Shown here: positions 45,987 through 55,075 of the stretch, piece by piece
How the letters are laid out: each line of letters opens with the position of its first letter
How positions within the stretch are numbered: position 1 is the stretch's first letter
Assembly: GCF_032925565.1 (NCBI RefSeq)
Contig: NZ_CP136708.1
Coordinates: 372,001-436,000, forward strand
Origin: Alteromonas sp. CI.11.F.A3
Lineage (GTDB): Bacteria; Pseudomonadota; Gammaproteobacteria; Enterobacterales; Alteromonadaceae
Length of the DNA stretch: 64,000 bases
Direction of reading: 5' to 3'
Translations under genes and position numbers: made by a program
Notes under the pieces: generated by a model
The model's database searches: none
What the model was told of the DNA's origin: nothing
The model's input: the letters and a program-made list of their open reading frames with translations, nothing else

Positions 45987-46994
45987 ATGAAACTTCGTGT
46001 TATCTCGTTTCTGTTGTGCATGTCATGTGCTGTTGTGATAACTGGGTGTGCCAACACTTCATCTATCACTCAGCCTCAATATGGTCCGGCGTCTTTTACT
46101 GGCGATAAATTTACCGCTGTGATGGTGGCTTACGCCCCAGAAATGGAAGGTATTTTGGGCAAAATCGATTCTGATCCTAATGCACAAATACACACCACTA
46201 CCACAATCAAAGGTATTACTTATCGTATTGGGACCTATCACGATGAACCTATTCTTGTTTTCGCTACCGGTATGAGTATTGCCAATGCGGCCATGTCGAC
46301 ACAAATGGCGCTAGATTATTTCCCTGTAAAACAGGTGGTTTATATGGGCATTGCTGGCGCGGTAAATCCCAAGTGGCAACCAGGTGATGTTATCGTGCCA
46401 GAGCGTTGGTACTACCATGATGAAAGTGTTTACACCAATGAAGACGCTGAAAACCCAGGTGAGTACGTGCTACCTGAGTACTACGCTAAGTTTATGGAAG
46501 AGCAGCCAGCGCGCATAGCAGAAGACCCTCATTACCCTAAATATAAGCCTTTCCAGTTTATTCACCCAGACGAAGTGCTTATTGTAAAAGATGGTATGGA
46601 TAAACCAGAAGATACGCCTTATTTCACCGCATCACCTAGGTTGTTGAATGCGGCAAAAACAGCAATGGCAGAAATGCCTGTTCAACGTATTTTAGATGAA
46701 CGTGATGCCAAGCTGCATGTTGGCGGAAATGGTGTTACCGGTTCGGTGTTTATGGATAACCGAGAATACAGAAAATGGGTACGGGATGTTTTCACGGCTG
46801 AAGTGACCGAAATGGAATCTACGGCGATTGGCCAAGTATGCACAATTAATGATGTAGACTGGGTGATCATTCGTGCTATCAGTGATTTAGCGGGTGGCCA
46901 AGAGGGTGTAAATACAGAAAACATGTACGATAAAGAAGTCTCCCGTGTAGGCGCTAACGTACTGTTTGCTGTGCTTGATGAGTTAGCTGATTAG
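45987..46994 (+). CDS. Exported MTA/SAH-nucleosidase-like lipoprotein (PNP/UDP phosphorylase family)
   Basis: A 335-residue protein from the ATG at 45987 (an ATG three codons earlier is possible). The lipoprotein signal is LCMSCAVVITGCANTS. The enzyme domain has AYAPEMEGIL, GIAGAVNPKWQPGDVIVPERWYYHDE, VTEMESTAIGQVC and RAISDLAGG, matching the catalytic Glu, the substrate Met-Glu pair and the Asp of MTA/SAH nucleosidases. Most relatives are cytoplasmic, so a lipid-anchored form suggests salvage of nucleosides outside the inner membrane. An insertion around residues 150-200 enlarges the domain. It is monocistronic, with a terminator downstream. Confidence 0.82.
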   Translation: MKLRVISFLLCMSCAVVITGCANTSSITQPQYGPASFTGDKFTAVMVAYAPEMEGILGKIDSDPNAQIHTTTTIKGITYRIGTYHDEPILVFATGMSIANAAMSTQMALDYFPVKQVVYMGIAGAVNPKWQPGDVIVPERWYYHDESVYTNEDAENPGEYVLPEYYAKFMEEQPARIAEDPHYPKYKPFQFIHPDEVLIVKDGMDKPEDTPYFTASPRLLNAAKTAMAEMPVQRILDERDAKLHVGGNGVTGSVFMDNREYRKWVRDVFTAEVTEMESTAIGQVCTINDVDWVIIRAISDLAGGQEGVNTENMYDKEVSRVGANVLFAVLDELAD

Positions 46995-47068
46995 AAAGTT
47001 TTTGATCTAATCAGAAGGCTACACAGGTCGGTAGCTGCGGATGAATGACATCGCCCAACCGACAAAAT

Positions 47069-47111
47069 GCGAGGAAAACCTATTAAATTATAGTGTTTGC
47101 CTCGCTTTTTT
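47069..47111 (+). terminator. Hairpin and T-run after the nucleosidase gene
   Basis: GCGAGG plus AAAC (47069-47078) pairs with GTTT plus CCTCGC (to 47105), followed by six T. Confidence 0.7.
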
Positions 47112-47130
47112 GTTTTCACAGATTAGTGTT

Positions 47131-47574
47131 TTAGCGAATAGTACGCACCATATTGATGGTGGTGGTAGCCAGTTTCACTTCCACTAAAAAGACAACAAGG
47201 GCACAAATTAGAAACATCATTGCCAATATAAAAAGTGAAATGACGGGTGTTTTTAAATCGACAAACCACAAAGAACCAGCAAATAAAGCCACAATAACGG
47301 TACACACCATTAGCCCCGAGGCCACACACAAACCAATGGCCCAGTTGATGACTTTCACCCTGCGCCACAGTACTTTTATTTCTCGTTTGGAACGGTCAAC
47401 AATATGAGGGTCTGAGAGGGTATGAATTTGCCTTTCTGCTACCCTTACTCTGTCTGATATTCTGCCAAGTCGAGACGACATAACATTCAAAAAACCTGCT
47501 ATACCCGTAAGTAAAAAAACAGGGGCTACCGCAAATTCAATAAGTTGAGATAGGCTAGGTATTAAGGTGTCCAA
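47131..47574 (-). CDS. DUF2721 membrane protein
   Basis: A 147-residue protein with three hydrophobic helices. The N-terminal LIEFAVAPVFLLTGIAGFLNVMSSRLGRISDRVRVAER and the following Arg-rich segment with LWRRVKVINWAIG are the DUF2721 pattern. Function is unknown. It is divergent from a TonB-receptor gene, and the same 14-bp sequence lies in front of each gene, so shared control is possible. Confidence 0.82.
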   Translation of the reverse strand: MDTLIPSLSQLIEFAVAPVFLLTGIAGFLNVMSSRLGRISDRVRVAERQIHTLSDPHIVDRSKREIKVLWRRVKVINWAIGLCVASGLMVCTVIVALFAGSLWFVDLKTPVISLFILAMMFLICALVVFLVEVKLATTTINMVRTIR

Positions 47575-47617
47575 AAATTCCTCCGGTATTGCTGCTGTGC
47601 TATCGACTTTACGAAGC

Positions 47618-47631
47618 TTATACGTATGTTA
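47618..47631 (+). repeat. 14-bp direct repeat TTATACGTATGTTA, copy 1
   Basis: An exact copy of the sequence at 47806-47819 in the divergent region between DUF2721 and the TonB receptor. It contains the 8-bp palindrome ATACGTAT. It lies 44 bp before the DUF2721 start. Confidence 0.5.
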
Positions 47632-47805
47632 GTCCAATCCCGAGCACAAGTACTGAGCGGTGAGTAAAAGCCTGCAGTCAGTTTCCGCCATCAAAACCGT
47701 CACGCTCTAGTGCGGTAAGTCATTATTTTTACTATTCATCACGCAATAGTTAACGATACAATTGATGGTGTAACTAACATCAATATTGTGGTCGAACGAC
47801 ACATA

Positions 47806-47819
47806 TTATACGTATGTTA
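47806..47819 (+). repeat. 14-bp direct repeat TTATACGTATGTTA, copy 2
   Basis: Second exact copy, 30 bp before the TonB-receptor start. The placement of one copy near each divergent start suggests a regulator-binding site. Confidence 0.5.
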
Positions 47820-47849
47820 ATCTCGCCAAATCTATAGAAAGGACAAGCA

Positions 47850-49955
47850 ATGAGCTCCACATTCAGGTTATTTTTACATAGCCTAAGCACCGTGACTGTC
47901 GTGTCGTTTTCTTCTCATGCTGCCGCGCAAATCCCAGAAGGCGCAAACACTGCCAAAAGCATAGAATCAATAGAACGTGTGGTGACAACAGGAAGCAGAA
48001 TTGCTAATTCCACCTCAAATTCAGGGTATGTGGTATCTAGTGTTTCAAGCGATAACATAAGCTTTGTATCACCAAGCCATATACAAGAAGTGTTAAATTT
48101 CATTGCAGGCGCGGGTGTTCAGCGAGGAAATGGCCAGGAATATTTACCTGCACTACGCTCGCCAGTGCTTACAGGGGCTGGGGCTTGCGGTGGTATACTG
48201 GCTGCTGAAGATAACATTCCTTTACGCGCAGCCGGTTTTTGTAATATTAACGAGCTGTTCGAAGCCCATGGTGAAATGGCTGAACGCATCGAGGTCTTAA
48301 AAGGCCCTGCTTCACCCCTTTATGGCTCCAACGCTATTCACGGCGTGATAAATGTTATTACCCCCGATGTTACCCAAGACACCGCTTTATACGGAATTGA
48401 TTATGGTTCTTACGGCTATAGCAGACTGAAGCTAAGGCAAGGTAAAGACTTTGGTGATTCGGGTGTAGGTATAAACGCGAGTATTACCCGCGACGGCGGG
48501 TATCGAGACGAAGAAAGCGTGGATCAAGAAAAGGTTAACCTTCGCCACCGCTACGAAGTTGATAACCTAAAGGTAACCAGTGGGCTGACGTACACTCATT
48601 TAGATCAAGAAACCGCCGGTTACATTACTGGGTTTGAAAGCTATAAAGATGAAGATATCGCCCAAGGTAACGACAACCCTGAAGCCTTTCGAAAAGCGAA
48701 AAGTTTGCGAGTGTGGAGCAAAGTAGATGTAGCATTAAGCGGCGCGAACGCACTATCAGTTACACCTTATTTTCGCGACCAAAGCATGGAATTTCGCATG
48801 CATTTTTTACCCGGTACACCGCTTGAAGAAAACGAGCAAGAAGGCTTTGGTGTACTTTCCCAATATCATCATGTGGTGAACAATACGCTAAGCATTGACG
48901 CAGGATTAGACGCCGAATATACCCAAGGCAGCTTGGTACAATCCCAAGATAGCGAAACTGTGGGCTCTGCTTTTCTAGTGGAAACCGTGCCTGTAGGGCT
49001 TCATTACGACTATCAAGTAGACGCCACCCTGTATGCACCATTTATTGCGCTAAATTGGCAACAAGCAGCGTGGGCGGTTTCATTGGGTGGGCGGTATGAG
49101 TATATGGATTACGATTACACCAACAACATGATATCGGGTCGTACTCGTGATGATGGCACTGAATGTGGCTTTGGTGGCTGTCGATACGCAAGGCCTGAAA
49201 GTGGTACTAACGACTACAGTAATTTTAGCCCTAAACTCTCGGTTAGTTTTCAAAGTAGCGATGCAACACTATGGTATGCGGGGTTATCTCGAGGCTACCG
49301 TGCCCCTCAGGCGACTGAGCTTTACAGGCTTCAGCGCAGTCAACAAATTGCCGACTTAGACTCTGTCACCGCCACCAATGTAGAAGTAGGTGTTAAAGGG
49401 CAGTATAAAGCCTTTAGCTATGTAGTGTCTGCTTATAGCTTAACCAAAGACAATGTGATTTATCGTGATAGTGATTTTTTCAATGTAAGCAATGGTGAAA
49501 CCTGGCACAGAGGGGTAGAGCTAACCCTAAACTATCAAATTAGCCAAGGGTTTGATGTCGCGTTTGCAGGCAGCTATGCCAAACATACGTATGAGCACAG
49601 TGAGCTTTTGGGCGAAGTCGATATTAAGGGCAACGATATTGATACTGCGCCAAATCTTACTTTCAATGCTCGCGTAGGGTACAGCTTTACGCAAAACACC
49701 CGGGCTGAAATTGAATGGCAGCATGTTGATGAATACTATACCGATGCTGAAAACCTGAACGAGTACGAAGGTCATGATTTATTGAATCTACGCGCCTCTT
49801 GGGCAATGTCGCCAAAAATCTCAGTGTACGCAAGAGTGAATAACTTGCTCGATACCGCCTATGCTGAGCGGGCGGATTACACAACCTTTACCGCAGATAG
49901 GTACTTTCCAGGGCGGCCAAGAAACGTAATGTTTAGCGTTGATTATCAGTATTAG
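47850..49955 (+). CDS. TonB-dependent outer-membrane receptor
   Basis: A 701-residue receptor with a signal peptide (to AAAQI). ERVVTTGSRIANSTSNSGYVVSSVSSDNI is the TonB-box/plug start, and MAERIEVLKGPASPLYGSNAIHGVINVITPD the plug core. The barrel ends FSVDYQY. A plug loop contains a Cys pair (GACGGILAAEDNIPLRAAGFC) that may form a disulfide. The ligand is not evident. Carbohydrate or siderophore receptors share this shape. A terminator hairpin follows. Confidence 0.88.
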   Translation: MSSTFRLFLHSLSTVTVVSFSSHAAAQIPEGANTAKSIESIERVVTTGSRIANSTSNSGYVVSSVSSDNISFVSPSHIQEVLNFIAGAGVQRGNGQEYLPALRSPVLTGAGACGGILAAEDNIPLRAAGFCNINELFEAHGEMAERIEVLKGPASPLYGSNAIHGVINVITPDVTQDTALYGIDYGSYGYSRLKLRQGKDFGDSGVGINASITRDGGYRDEESVDQEKVNLRHRYEVDNLKVTSGLTYTHLDQETAGYITGFESYKDEDIAQGNDNPEAFRKAKSLRVWSKVDVALSGANALSVTPYFRDQSMEFRMHFLPGTPLEENEQEGFGVLSQYHHVVNNTLSIDAGLDAEYTQGSLVQSQDSETVGSAFLVETVPVGLHYDYQVDATLYAPFIALNWQQAAWAVSLGGRYEYMDYDYTNNMISGRTRDDGTECGFGGCRYARPESGTNDYSNFSPKLSVSFQSSDATLWYAGLSRGYRAPQATELYRLQRSQQIADLDSVTATNVEVGVKGQYKAFSYVVSAYSLTKDNVIYRDSDFFNVSNGETWHRGVELTLNYQISQGFDVAFAGSYAKHTYEHSELLGEVDIKGNDIDTAPNLTFNARVGYSFTQNTRAEIEWQHVDEYYTDAENLNEYEGHDLLNLRASWAMSPKISVYARVNNLLDTAYAERADYTTFTADRYFPGRPRNVMFSVDYQY

Positions 49956-49980
49956 TTAAAAGCATTATCTACTTCGGTAC

Positions 49981-50018
49981 AAAAAGCGGTAGCGTGTATT
50001 TCACGGTTACCGTTTTTT
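49981..50018 (+). terminator. Rho-independent terminator after the TonB receptor
   Basis: CGGTAGCGTG and CACGGTTACCG arms around TATTT, flanked by AAAAA on the left and a run of seven T on the right. Confidence 0.8.
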
Positions 50019-50199
50019 TGCCTTTTTTATCGTACGCCCTGCTAGAAACAACCTGTCAGGCTTGCGAGAAAATGCGTTCAGGCGTACTGTTAACCCCATA
50101 TATGCAGCGAATACCTTTAGTCGTGCCAGGTATATCATTTCAATAATCGTAGATTATGAAAGATGAGATACGTGGAATGATTAAATTATAGGTAAACCC

Positions 50200-51492
50200 A
50201 TGCAAAAAATAGTTGTTGTCGGTGGTGGCGCTGGAGGTCTTGAACTTGTAAGCCGCTTAAGCCGCACCCTCGGGAGAAAGAACGAAGCAGAAATAACCCT
50301 AGTTGATAGAAGTCGCACCCACATTTGGAAGCCCTTGCTTCACGAAGTGGCTGCAGGCGTTATAGACAAGCACTCAGATGGCGTTGATTACGCTATTCAT
50401 GCTGCCGCTCATCACTACCGCTTTCAGTTAGGGAGTATGTGTGCCATTGATGCAGAGGCCAAAACTATCACTCTCGCGCCATTATCCGATGATGAGGGCG
50501 TGGCGATATTACCCGAACGTAAAATACCTTACGACCAGTTGATACTGGCGATTGGCAGTGTCAGCAACGACTTTGGTACGCCAGGCGTTGCACAGCATTG
50601 CTACTTTCTTGATTCACTGGTGCAAGCCGAGCGATTTCATCGTGGCTTGTTAAATCAGCTTATTCGTATTAATCAGCAGGAAGATGAGAATAGCTTTATT
50701 AAAGTGGCTATTGTGGGCGCGGGTGCGACGGGCACTGAATTAGCCGCTCAGCTTCATCATGTCGCTAACTTATCGAAAACCTACGGCATGCCAGGCATGT
50801 CAGCGTCTCGTTTAAAAATCACCATTGTAGAAGCCGGTGAGCGAATACTGCCCGCATTGCCTGAGCGTATCGCCAATTCAGCCCGTAAGGCGCTGCATAA
50901 GCTTGGTGTGGATATTAAAGAGCGCACCATGGTGGCTGAAGCTGATGAAAATGGCCTCATTACCAAAGACGGCAGTCGTGTGGATGCTGATTTGATGGTG
51001 TGGGCGGCAGGCGTTAAAGCGCCGGATTTCGTCACCAAAATGGGTATCTTTGAGACTAATCGCGCAAACCAAATTCTTGTTAATGAACACTTGCAAAGTA
51101 CTGGCGACGGTAACATTTGGGTCATTGGCGATTGCTGTGGTTTCAAGCAAGAAAATGGTAAGTGGGTACCACCAAGAGCGCAGTCTGCGCATCAAATGGC
51201 AAACACGGCGGCAGACAATATTATTGCATTGCGTCGGGGTAAAGAATTAAAAGGCTACGTTTATAAAGATTATGGCTCGTTAGTGCATTTAAGTAACTAC
51301 AGCACAGTAGGAAGCTTAATGGGCTCGCTTTCAAATTCAAGCATGTTTATTGAAGGTCGTTTAGCGAAGATAGTTTATATTTCTTTGTACAACATGCATC
51401 AATTTGCTGTGCACGGAAAGCTTAGAGGTGCGCTTAAACTGCTACTCAAGAAGCTGAGTTATGCAATTAGCCCCAAGTTAAAGCTACATTAA
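50200..51492 (+). CDS. ndh: Type II NADH dehydrogenase (NDH-2)
   Basis: A 430-residue membrane-associated flavoprotein passing electrons from NADH to quinone without proton pumping. The FAD-binding GGGAGGLELVSRLSR starts the protein. IWKPLLHEVAAGVIDK is the NDH-2 hallmark, VAIVGAGATGTELAAQLHH binds NADH, and VIGDCCGF plus PPRAQSAHQMA complete the FAD site. The C-terminal amphipathic helix is basic (LRGALKLLLKKLSYAISPKLKL), fitting membrane attachment. It is monocistronic, with a strong terminator. Confidence 0.92.
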   Translation: MQKIVVVGGGAGGLELVSRLSRTLGRKNEAEITLVDRSRTHIWKPLLHEVAAGVIDKHSDGVDYAIHAAAHHYRFQLGSMCAIDAEAKTITLAPLSDDEGVAILPERKIPYDQLILAIGSVSNDFGTPGVAQHCYFLDSLVQAERFHRGLLNQLIRINQQEDENSFIKVAIVGAGATGTELAAQLHHVANLSKTYGMPGMSASRLKITIVEAGERILPALPERIANSARKALHKLGVDIKERTMVAEADENGLITKDGSRVDADLMVWAAGVKAPDFVTKMGIFETNRANQILVNEHLQSTGDGNIWVIGDCCGFKQENGKWVPPRAQSAHQMANTAADNIIALRRGKELKGYVYKDYGSLVHLSNYSTVGSLMGSLSNSSMFIEGRLAKIVYISLYNMHQFAVHGKLRGALKLLLKKLSYAISPKLKLH

Positions 51493-51544
51493 TTTATAAG
51501 GTATGAGTCATGCTTAGGTAAGTCTATTGAGCCTGTTAACGTAA

Positions 51545-51566
51545 AAAGCCCGCATTAGCGGGCTTT
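51545..51566. terminator. Bidirectional terminator
   Basis: AAAGCCCGC (51545-51553), loop ATTA and GCGGGCTTT (51558-51566), between the convergent ndh and YceI genes. Confidence 0.92.
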
Positions 51567-51587
51567 ATTGTTTTATAAGCGTTTAGC

Positions 51588-52166
51588 TTACTGTTTAACA
51601 CCTTCAACGTGAAGTGAAAGCTCAACAGTTTGTGAGGCTGGGCCTAAGTCGTAGTCAATACCATAGTCTTTTAAGGCAATAGTGGTGGTGCCTGAAAAGC
51701 CAGCACGATAGCCACCCCATGGATCGCTACCTTCACCAATCTTTTTAGCTTCTATAGTAACGGGTTTAGTCACACCATGCAGCGTAAGGTTACCCGTAAT
51801 GTCTAACATGCCGTTGCCTTTGTCAGTCACGTTAGTGCTAACGAATTTGGCTTCTGGGAAATCATCTGCATTCAAAAAGTCGTCGCCTCTTAAATGCTTA
51901 TCTCGTTCTGAATGGTTTGAGTCTACGCTATCGGTTTCGATAGTCACCGATACAGACGCCGCAGCAGGGTTATTTTCATCGTAGCTAAAGGTGCCTTTAA
52001 AGTCGTTAAAGCGTCCTGTTAGCCATGAGTAACCTAAATGCTGAATTTTGAAATTAACAGATGCATGAGCACCTTTTGAGTCAATAATATAATCAGCGGC
52101 GTGAGCTGAACTTAGCGCTGAATTTAGTGCTATGGCCGTCACGATTGCAAGTGTTAACTTCTTCAT
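51588..52166 (-). CDS. YceI-family periplasmic protein
   Basis: A 192-residue lipocalin-like exported protein. The signal peptide ends at SSAHA, followed by [40 protein letters not shown], and the body has DFFNA-like ([18 protein letters not shown]) and [16 protein letters not shown] motifs. The family binds isoprenoids such as polyprenols or quinones. It lies 22 bp after a cytochrome b561 gene in the same operon, the usual arrangement, suggesting a quinone-linked envelope role. Confidence 0.92.
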   Translation of the reverse strand: MKKLTLAIVTAIALNSALSSAHAADYIIDSKGAHASVNFKIQHLGYSWLTGRFNDFKGTFSYDENNPAAASVSVTIETDSVDSNHSERDKHLRGDDFLNADDFPEAKFVSTNVTDKGNGMLDITGNLTLHGVTKPVTIEAKKIGEGSDPWGGYRAGFSGTTTIALKDYGIDYDLGPASQTVELSLHVEGVKQ

Positions 52167-52188
52167 AAAATCTCCTTAATATCAGTAT

Positions 52189-52716
52189 TTAGCGAAGCCT
52201 TAACATCTGCTTCAGTGTGTCGTCTTTATCAATGAAATGGTGTTTCAATGCCGCCAACCCGTGTAAAGAAGCCAGCACGATTAATGTCCAAGCTAGGTAA
52301 AAGTGAACCTCGCCGGCCAGGTCTTCTTGGTTTTCAATAAATGCGCCAAGCCCTGGCACTGCAAACCAATCGAATACTTCTATGGCTCTGCCATCGGCGG
52401 TTGAAATAAGGTAGCCCGAGGTAAAAAGCGCTAAAAGGACAATATAAATAGCACTGTGTCCTAATTTACTCGCTAATTTCTCAAACTTGCTACCAAAAGT
52501 CGGTGGTCTCTGGGTAGATGCGCGCGAAATCAGCCTAACTAACGTTATTGCGAACAACAGAAGCCCTACACTTTTATGCCAGTGGGGTGCGGTTTTGTAC
52601 CAATCGCTATAGTAGGTCAAATCTACCATCCATAGCCCAGAGGCAAACATACCTATTACTACCAGTAAGGTGAGCCAGTGGATTAAGATCAGCCAAAGAG
52701 GCCAGCGTTTTTTCAT
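52189..52716 (-). CDS. Cytochrome b561-family membrane protein
   Basis: A protein of about 175 residues with four hydrophobic helices and haem-ligand histidines (LILIHWLTLLVV, HWHKSVGLLLFAITLVRL, KLGHSAIYIVLL, SLHGLAALKHHFIDKDDTLKQMLR). It is a diheme b-type cytochrome exchanging electrons with the quinone pool, and in some species dismutating superoxide. I start at the ATG at 52716 (MKKRWPLWLILIHW); the upstream TTG at 52740 adds eight residues. It is upstream of and probably cotranscribed with YceI. Confidence 0.88.
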   Translation of the reverse strand: MKKRWPLWLILIHWLTLLVVIGMFASGLWMVDLTYYSDWYKTAPHWHKSVGLLLFAITLVRLISRASTQRPPTFGSKFEKLASKLGHSAIYIVLLALFTSGYLISTADGRAIEVFDWFAVPGLGAFIENQEDLAGEVHFYLAWTLIVLASLHGLAALKHHFIDKDDTLKQMLRLR

Positions 52717-52979
52717 AAGTGAACTAAGCAATAGAACCAAATTTTAAAACGAGTCTACTGGAACAATTAAAAAGTGAATATTTCAAAGCTTATTACAGTG
52801 CATTCTATTTATTAGAATGAATACACAAGTTGAAACGGCACTTAAATTTAGTAATTAGAAAATAAGCGATAAATCGTCTAAAAATTGAGGCGGGTTTAAG
52901 TGATAGTGAATAAAAAAGCCATATAGTATTAAGTAAGGGTGAGTTAACCCGTTTTTTAAATGTCGCTGGAGTTCTTCTT

Positions 52980-53270
52980 TTGAATCTTTTGCTGTTGCTA
53001 CTCACAATGTCATTCCTAGTACCTGAAAATGGTGCTGGTAATGTATTGAGCAAAGAGATATCACAAGTATCGAATGACATTAGCATTCAATATTTAGCCT
53101 CAAATCTAGAGCAAGCCAGTGATAAAGACGAGCTTGATGATGGCGCCTACTTTTTAAGTGCTTTCTTCGCGAGTAGCATTGTTCCCAATACTCGCTTTTG
53201 TACTTACACCCTGCTTAGCGATGCAGACTATGCAGCACATCCCATTCGCGCACCACCCCACCTTAGTTAA
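52980..53270 (+). CDS. Possible small exported protein of unknown function
   Basis: An open frame of 96 codons starting at TTG with a GGAG about 11 nt upstream. The N-terminus (NLLLLLLTMSFLVPENGAG) could be a signal peptide, and the rest (NDISIQYLASNLEQASDKDELDDGAYFLSAFFASSIVPNTRFCTYTLL) is not low-complexity. I do not recognise it. It stands alone before the CBS-domain gene. It may be a real short gene or a chance frame; the weak start keeps confidence low. Confidence 0.45.
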   Translation: MNLLLLLLTMSFLVPENGAGNVLSKEISQVSNDISIQYLASNLEQASDKDELDDGAYFLSAFFASSIVPNTRFCTYTLLSDADYAAHPIRAPPHLS

Positions 53271-53322
53271 ACAAAATATTCATTTATCTATTTAATTTGT
53301 TAACTAATTTAAGGGGAAGGTA

Positions 53323-53886
53323 ATGCATACCTTACAACTTCATAAAACCGATGCCGCCGATCGTCTAGCTTGGCCTGTTGTTGAAAATAAAGTGTCTGTC
53401 ACATCATCAGCGATGGCGGTATTTACAGACTTCAAACAATACATGCCATTGGTGATTGACGAAAATGCACCTGCGACACGAGTCGAAAAAATCATGCGCC
53501 AATCTCATGTTCGTATGATGCTGGTAGTAGATGCCACGAATGCATTCACCGGCATTATTACGTCACAAGACGTGAGCGAACAGCATATTGTACAAAGAAT
53601 TGCTGAATTAAAAGTGCCTAGAGATGGAGTAGTGGTTCGTGATTTCATGCAGGCGAAAACGTCATTAATGTCATTTGATTTCACAGAATTGACAAAATCG
53701 TCAGTAGGTGATGTGGTAGAAACCCTGAAAGATTATGGGCAGCATCATTGCTTAGTACTCGATAGAGACTCTCACGAGGTGCGCGGTGTTATTAGCGTGA
53801 GTGATATTGCTCGTGAATTAAGAGCTCCTCTTGATGTACAAGATAAGCCTACGTTTTCACAGTTGATTCGGGTGTTAGCTGCATAG
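53323..53886 (+). CDS. CBS-domain protein
   Basis: A 187-residue cytoplasmic protein with two CBS motifs: MPLVIDENAPATRVEKIMRQSHVRMMLVVDATNAFTGIITSQDVSE and VVRDFMQAKTSLMSFDF through DYGQHHCLVLDRDSHEVRGVISVSDIARELRAP. CBS pairs bind adenine nucleotides and act as energy or nucleotide sensors. The start has an AAGGGGAAGG ribosome site. No enzymatic or channel domain is attached, so it probably regulates a partner by contact. The neighbours, two more small regulatory-looking proteins, do not identify the partner. Confidence 0.85.
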   Translation: MHTLQLHKTDAADRLAWPVVENKVSVTSSAMAVFTDFKQYMPLVIDENAPATRVEKIMRQSHVRMMLVVDATNAFTGIITSQDVSEQHIVQRIAELKVPRDGVVVRDFMQAKTSLMSFDFTELTKSSVGDVVETLKDYGQHHCLVLDRDSHEVRGVISVSDIARELRAPLDVQDKPTFSQLIRVLAA

Positions 53887-54072
53887 CTTACTCCCGTTTA
53901 CCCCTGCCAATGCCACGGTAGAGGGGGGTAACTTTGCCGGTATCACGCTTGAAATAGCTCTAAGTTATCCATCGCGTCCTTAACCGCATTAAGGCCGCGA
54001 TGGCTTACTACATTTCGAATTTTGAAATCATTGTCTATAGTTTGATTGTGGAGTATTGAAGAGCAAAGAATT

Positions 54073-54522
54073 ATGAAACCAGTACATGGCTCATTTGTAG
54101 TTACTCGGTGCGGTAACGTTATGCTTACCCAAGCCTACGGCCCCTGGAATTGTGAGTGTGTTCATGGCTTAGTACTTGATTATCGAGAAAAATCTATCGA
54201 TATGCATGGCAGTCACTGGGGTGATATTGTGGTTCTTGAAGGGGAGTCCCTGCTTATTCCCGATGCTGAGAGCCTTCTGGCTGAACGTATATCCGCAGTT
54301 CGTCATCTTGGGTTGAGTCATTTAGCGTTAGTACTTGAATCGTCATTAGTAAAATCGACTACCAGAAATCAACTTGAAGCGGTATACCGTCAAACCGGTG
54401 TAGACTTTTCGTTCTTTGATACCTACGAAGAAGCAAGGGCGTGGTTAACTCAACTGGATTACACGCTTAATGAAGATGCTGAGCGCGCGCACTTCGTGAA
54501 AACCAAACAACACTGTCAGTAG
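54073..54522 (+). CDS. STAS/SpoIIAA-like protein of unknown function
   Basis: A 149-residue soluble protein starting at the ATG at 54073 (an upstream GTG at 54046 is less likely). HGSFVVTRCGNVMLTQAYGPWNCECVHGLVLDYREKSIDMHGSHWGDIVVLEG, then FFDTYEEARAWL at the C-terminal side, follows the layout of SpoIIAA-like STAS proteins with a final helix. No phosphorylatable Ser is clearly placed. The partner and role are unknown. It lies between a CBS-domain gene and an Xre/ParS-like gene. Confidence 0.65.
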   Translation: MKPVHGSFVVTRCGNVMLTQAYGPWNCECVHGLVLDYREKSIDMHGSHWGDIVVLEGESLLIPDAESLLAERISAVRHLGLSHLALVLESSLVKSTTRNQLEAVYRQTGVDFSFFDTYEEARAWLTQLDYTLNEDAERAHFVKTKQHCQ

Positions 54523-54608
54523 TTGTAAGCGACTCGGCAAGTTGGAATGATTTTCGCAATATTCTCGATAAGTAAGATGTTTTAAACGACTTAAATCGAG
54601 GCCAAACT

Positions 54609-55034
54609 ATGATCCATAGCACCTATCCACCCAGTGTTGTTATAAAAGCTTTCACTTGGGCTTACCAAGAAGTTGGCTTGAACCAAGCAGAGGCTGCTGA
54701 TTTACTTGGCGTTTCTGAAATATCCCTATCGCAAACCACCCTACTTGGGTTCGAGCACGGCACAACAGAGTATCGTAGACAGCTCTCTTTCATCCGCATG
54801 TATCATTTACTCATTGCGTTGTCAGAAGGGGACAGTGAGGCCATGCAAACATGGTTTCAGCAATACCAAAGTGAAATAAAAACCTCGCCTAAAAGCTTAT
54901 GTTTTACATCAGACGGTATTGAAAAGGTTACTGATTACTTACGAGAGCTAAAGCAAACTGTTGAACTTAGACCAAGTCTGTCGCATTTACGAAGTGCTAA
55001 ACCAAGTTCTGCTGCCAGAGTGGTTACGCATTAA
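54609..55034 (+). CDS. Xre/MbcA/ParS-like HTH protein without adjacent toxin
   Basis: A 141-residue protein. An N-terminal helix-turn-helix (FTWAYQEVGLNQAEAADLLGVSEISLSQ) is followed by a helical region (RRQLSFIRMYHLLIALSEGDSEAMQTWFQQYQ) like the dimer/toxin-binding half of Xre-MbcA-ParS antitoxins. The usual RES-domain toxin gene is absent on both sides, so it is either an orphan antitoxin or a plain regulator. The family call rests on overall layout and is moderate. Confidence 0.6.
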   Translation: MIHSTYPPSVVIKAFTWAYQEVGLNQAEAADLLGVSEISLSQTTLLGFEHGTTEYRRQLSFIRMYHLLIALSEGDSEAMQTWFQQYQSEIKTSPKSLCFTSDGIEKVTDYLRELKQTVELRPSLSHLRSAKPSSAARVVTH

Positions 55035-55075
55035 GGAATGACGCGGTGTACAAATAGACGAAACACTTAACATTG

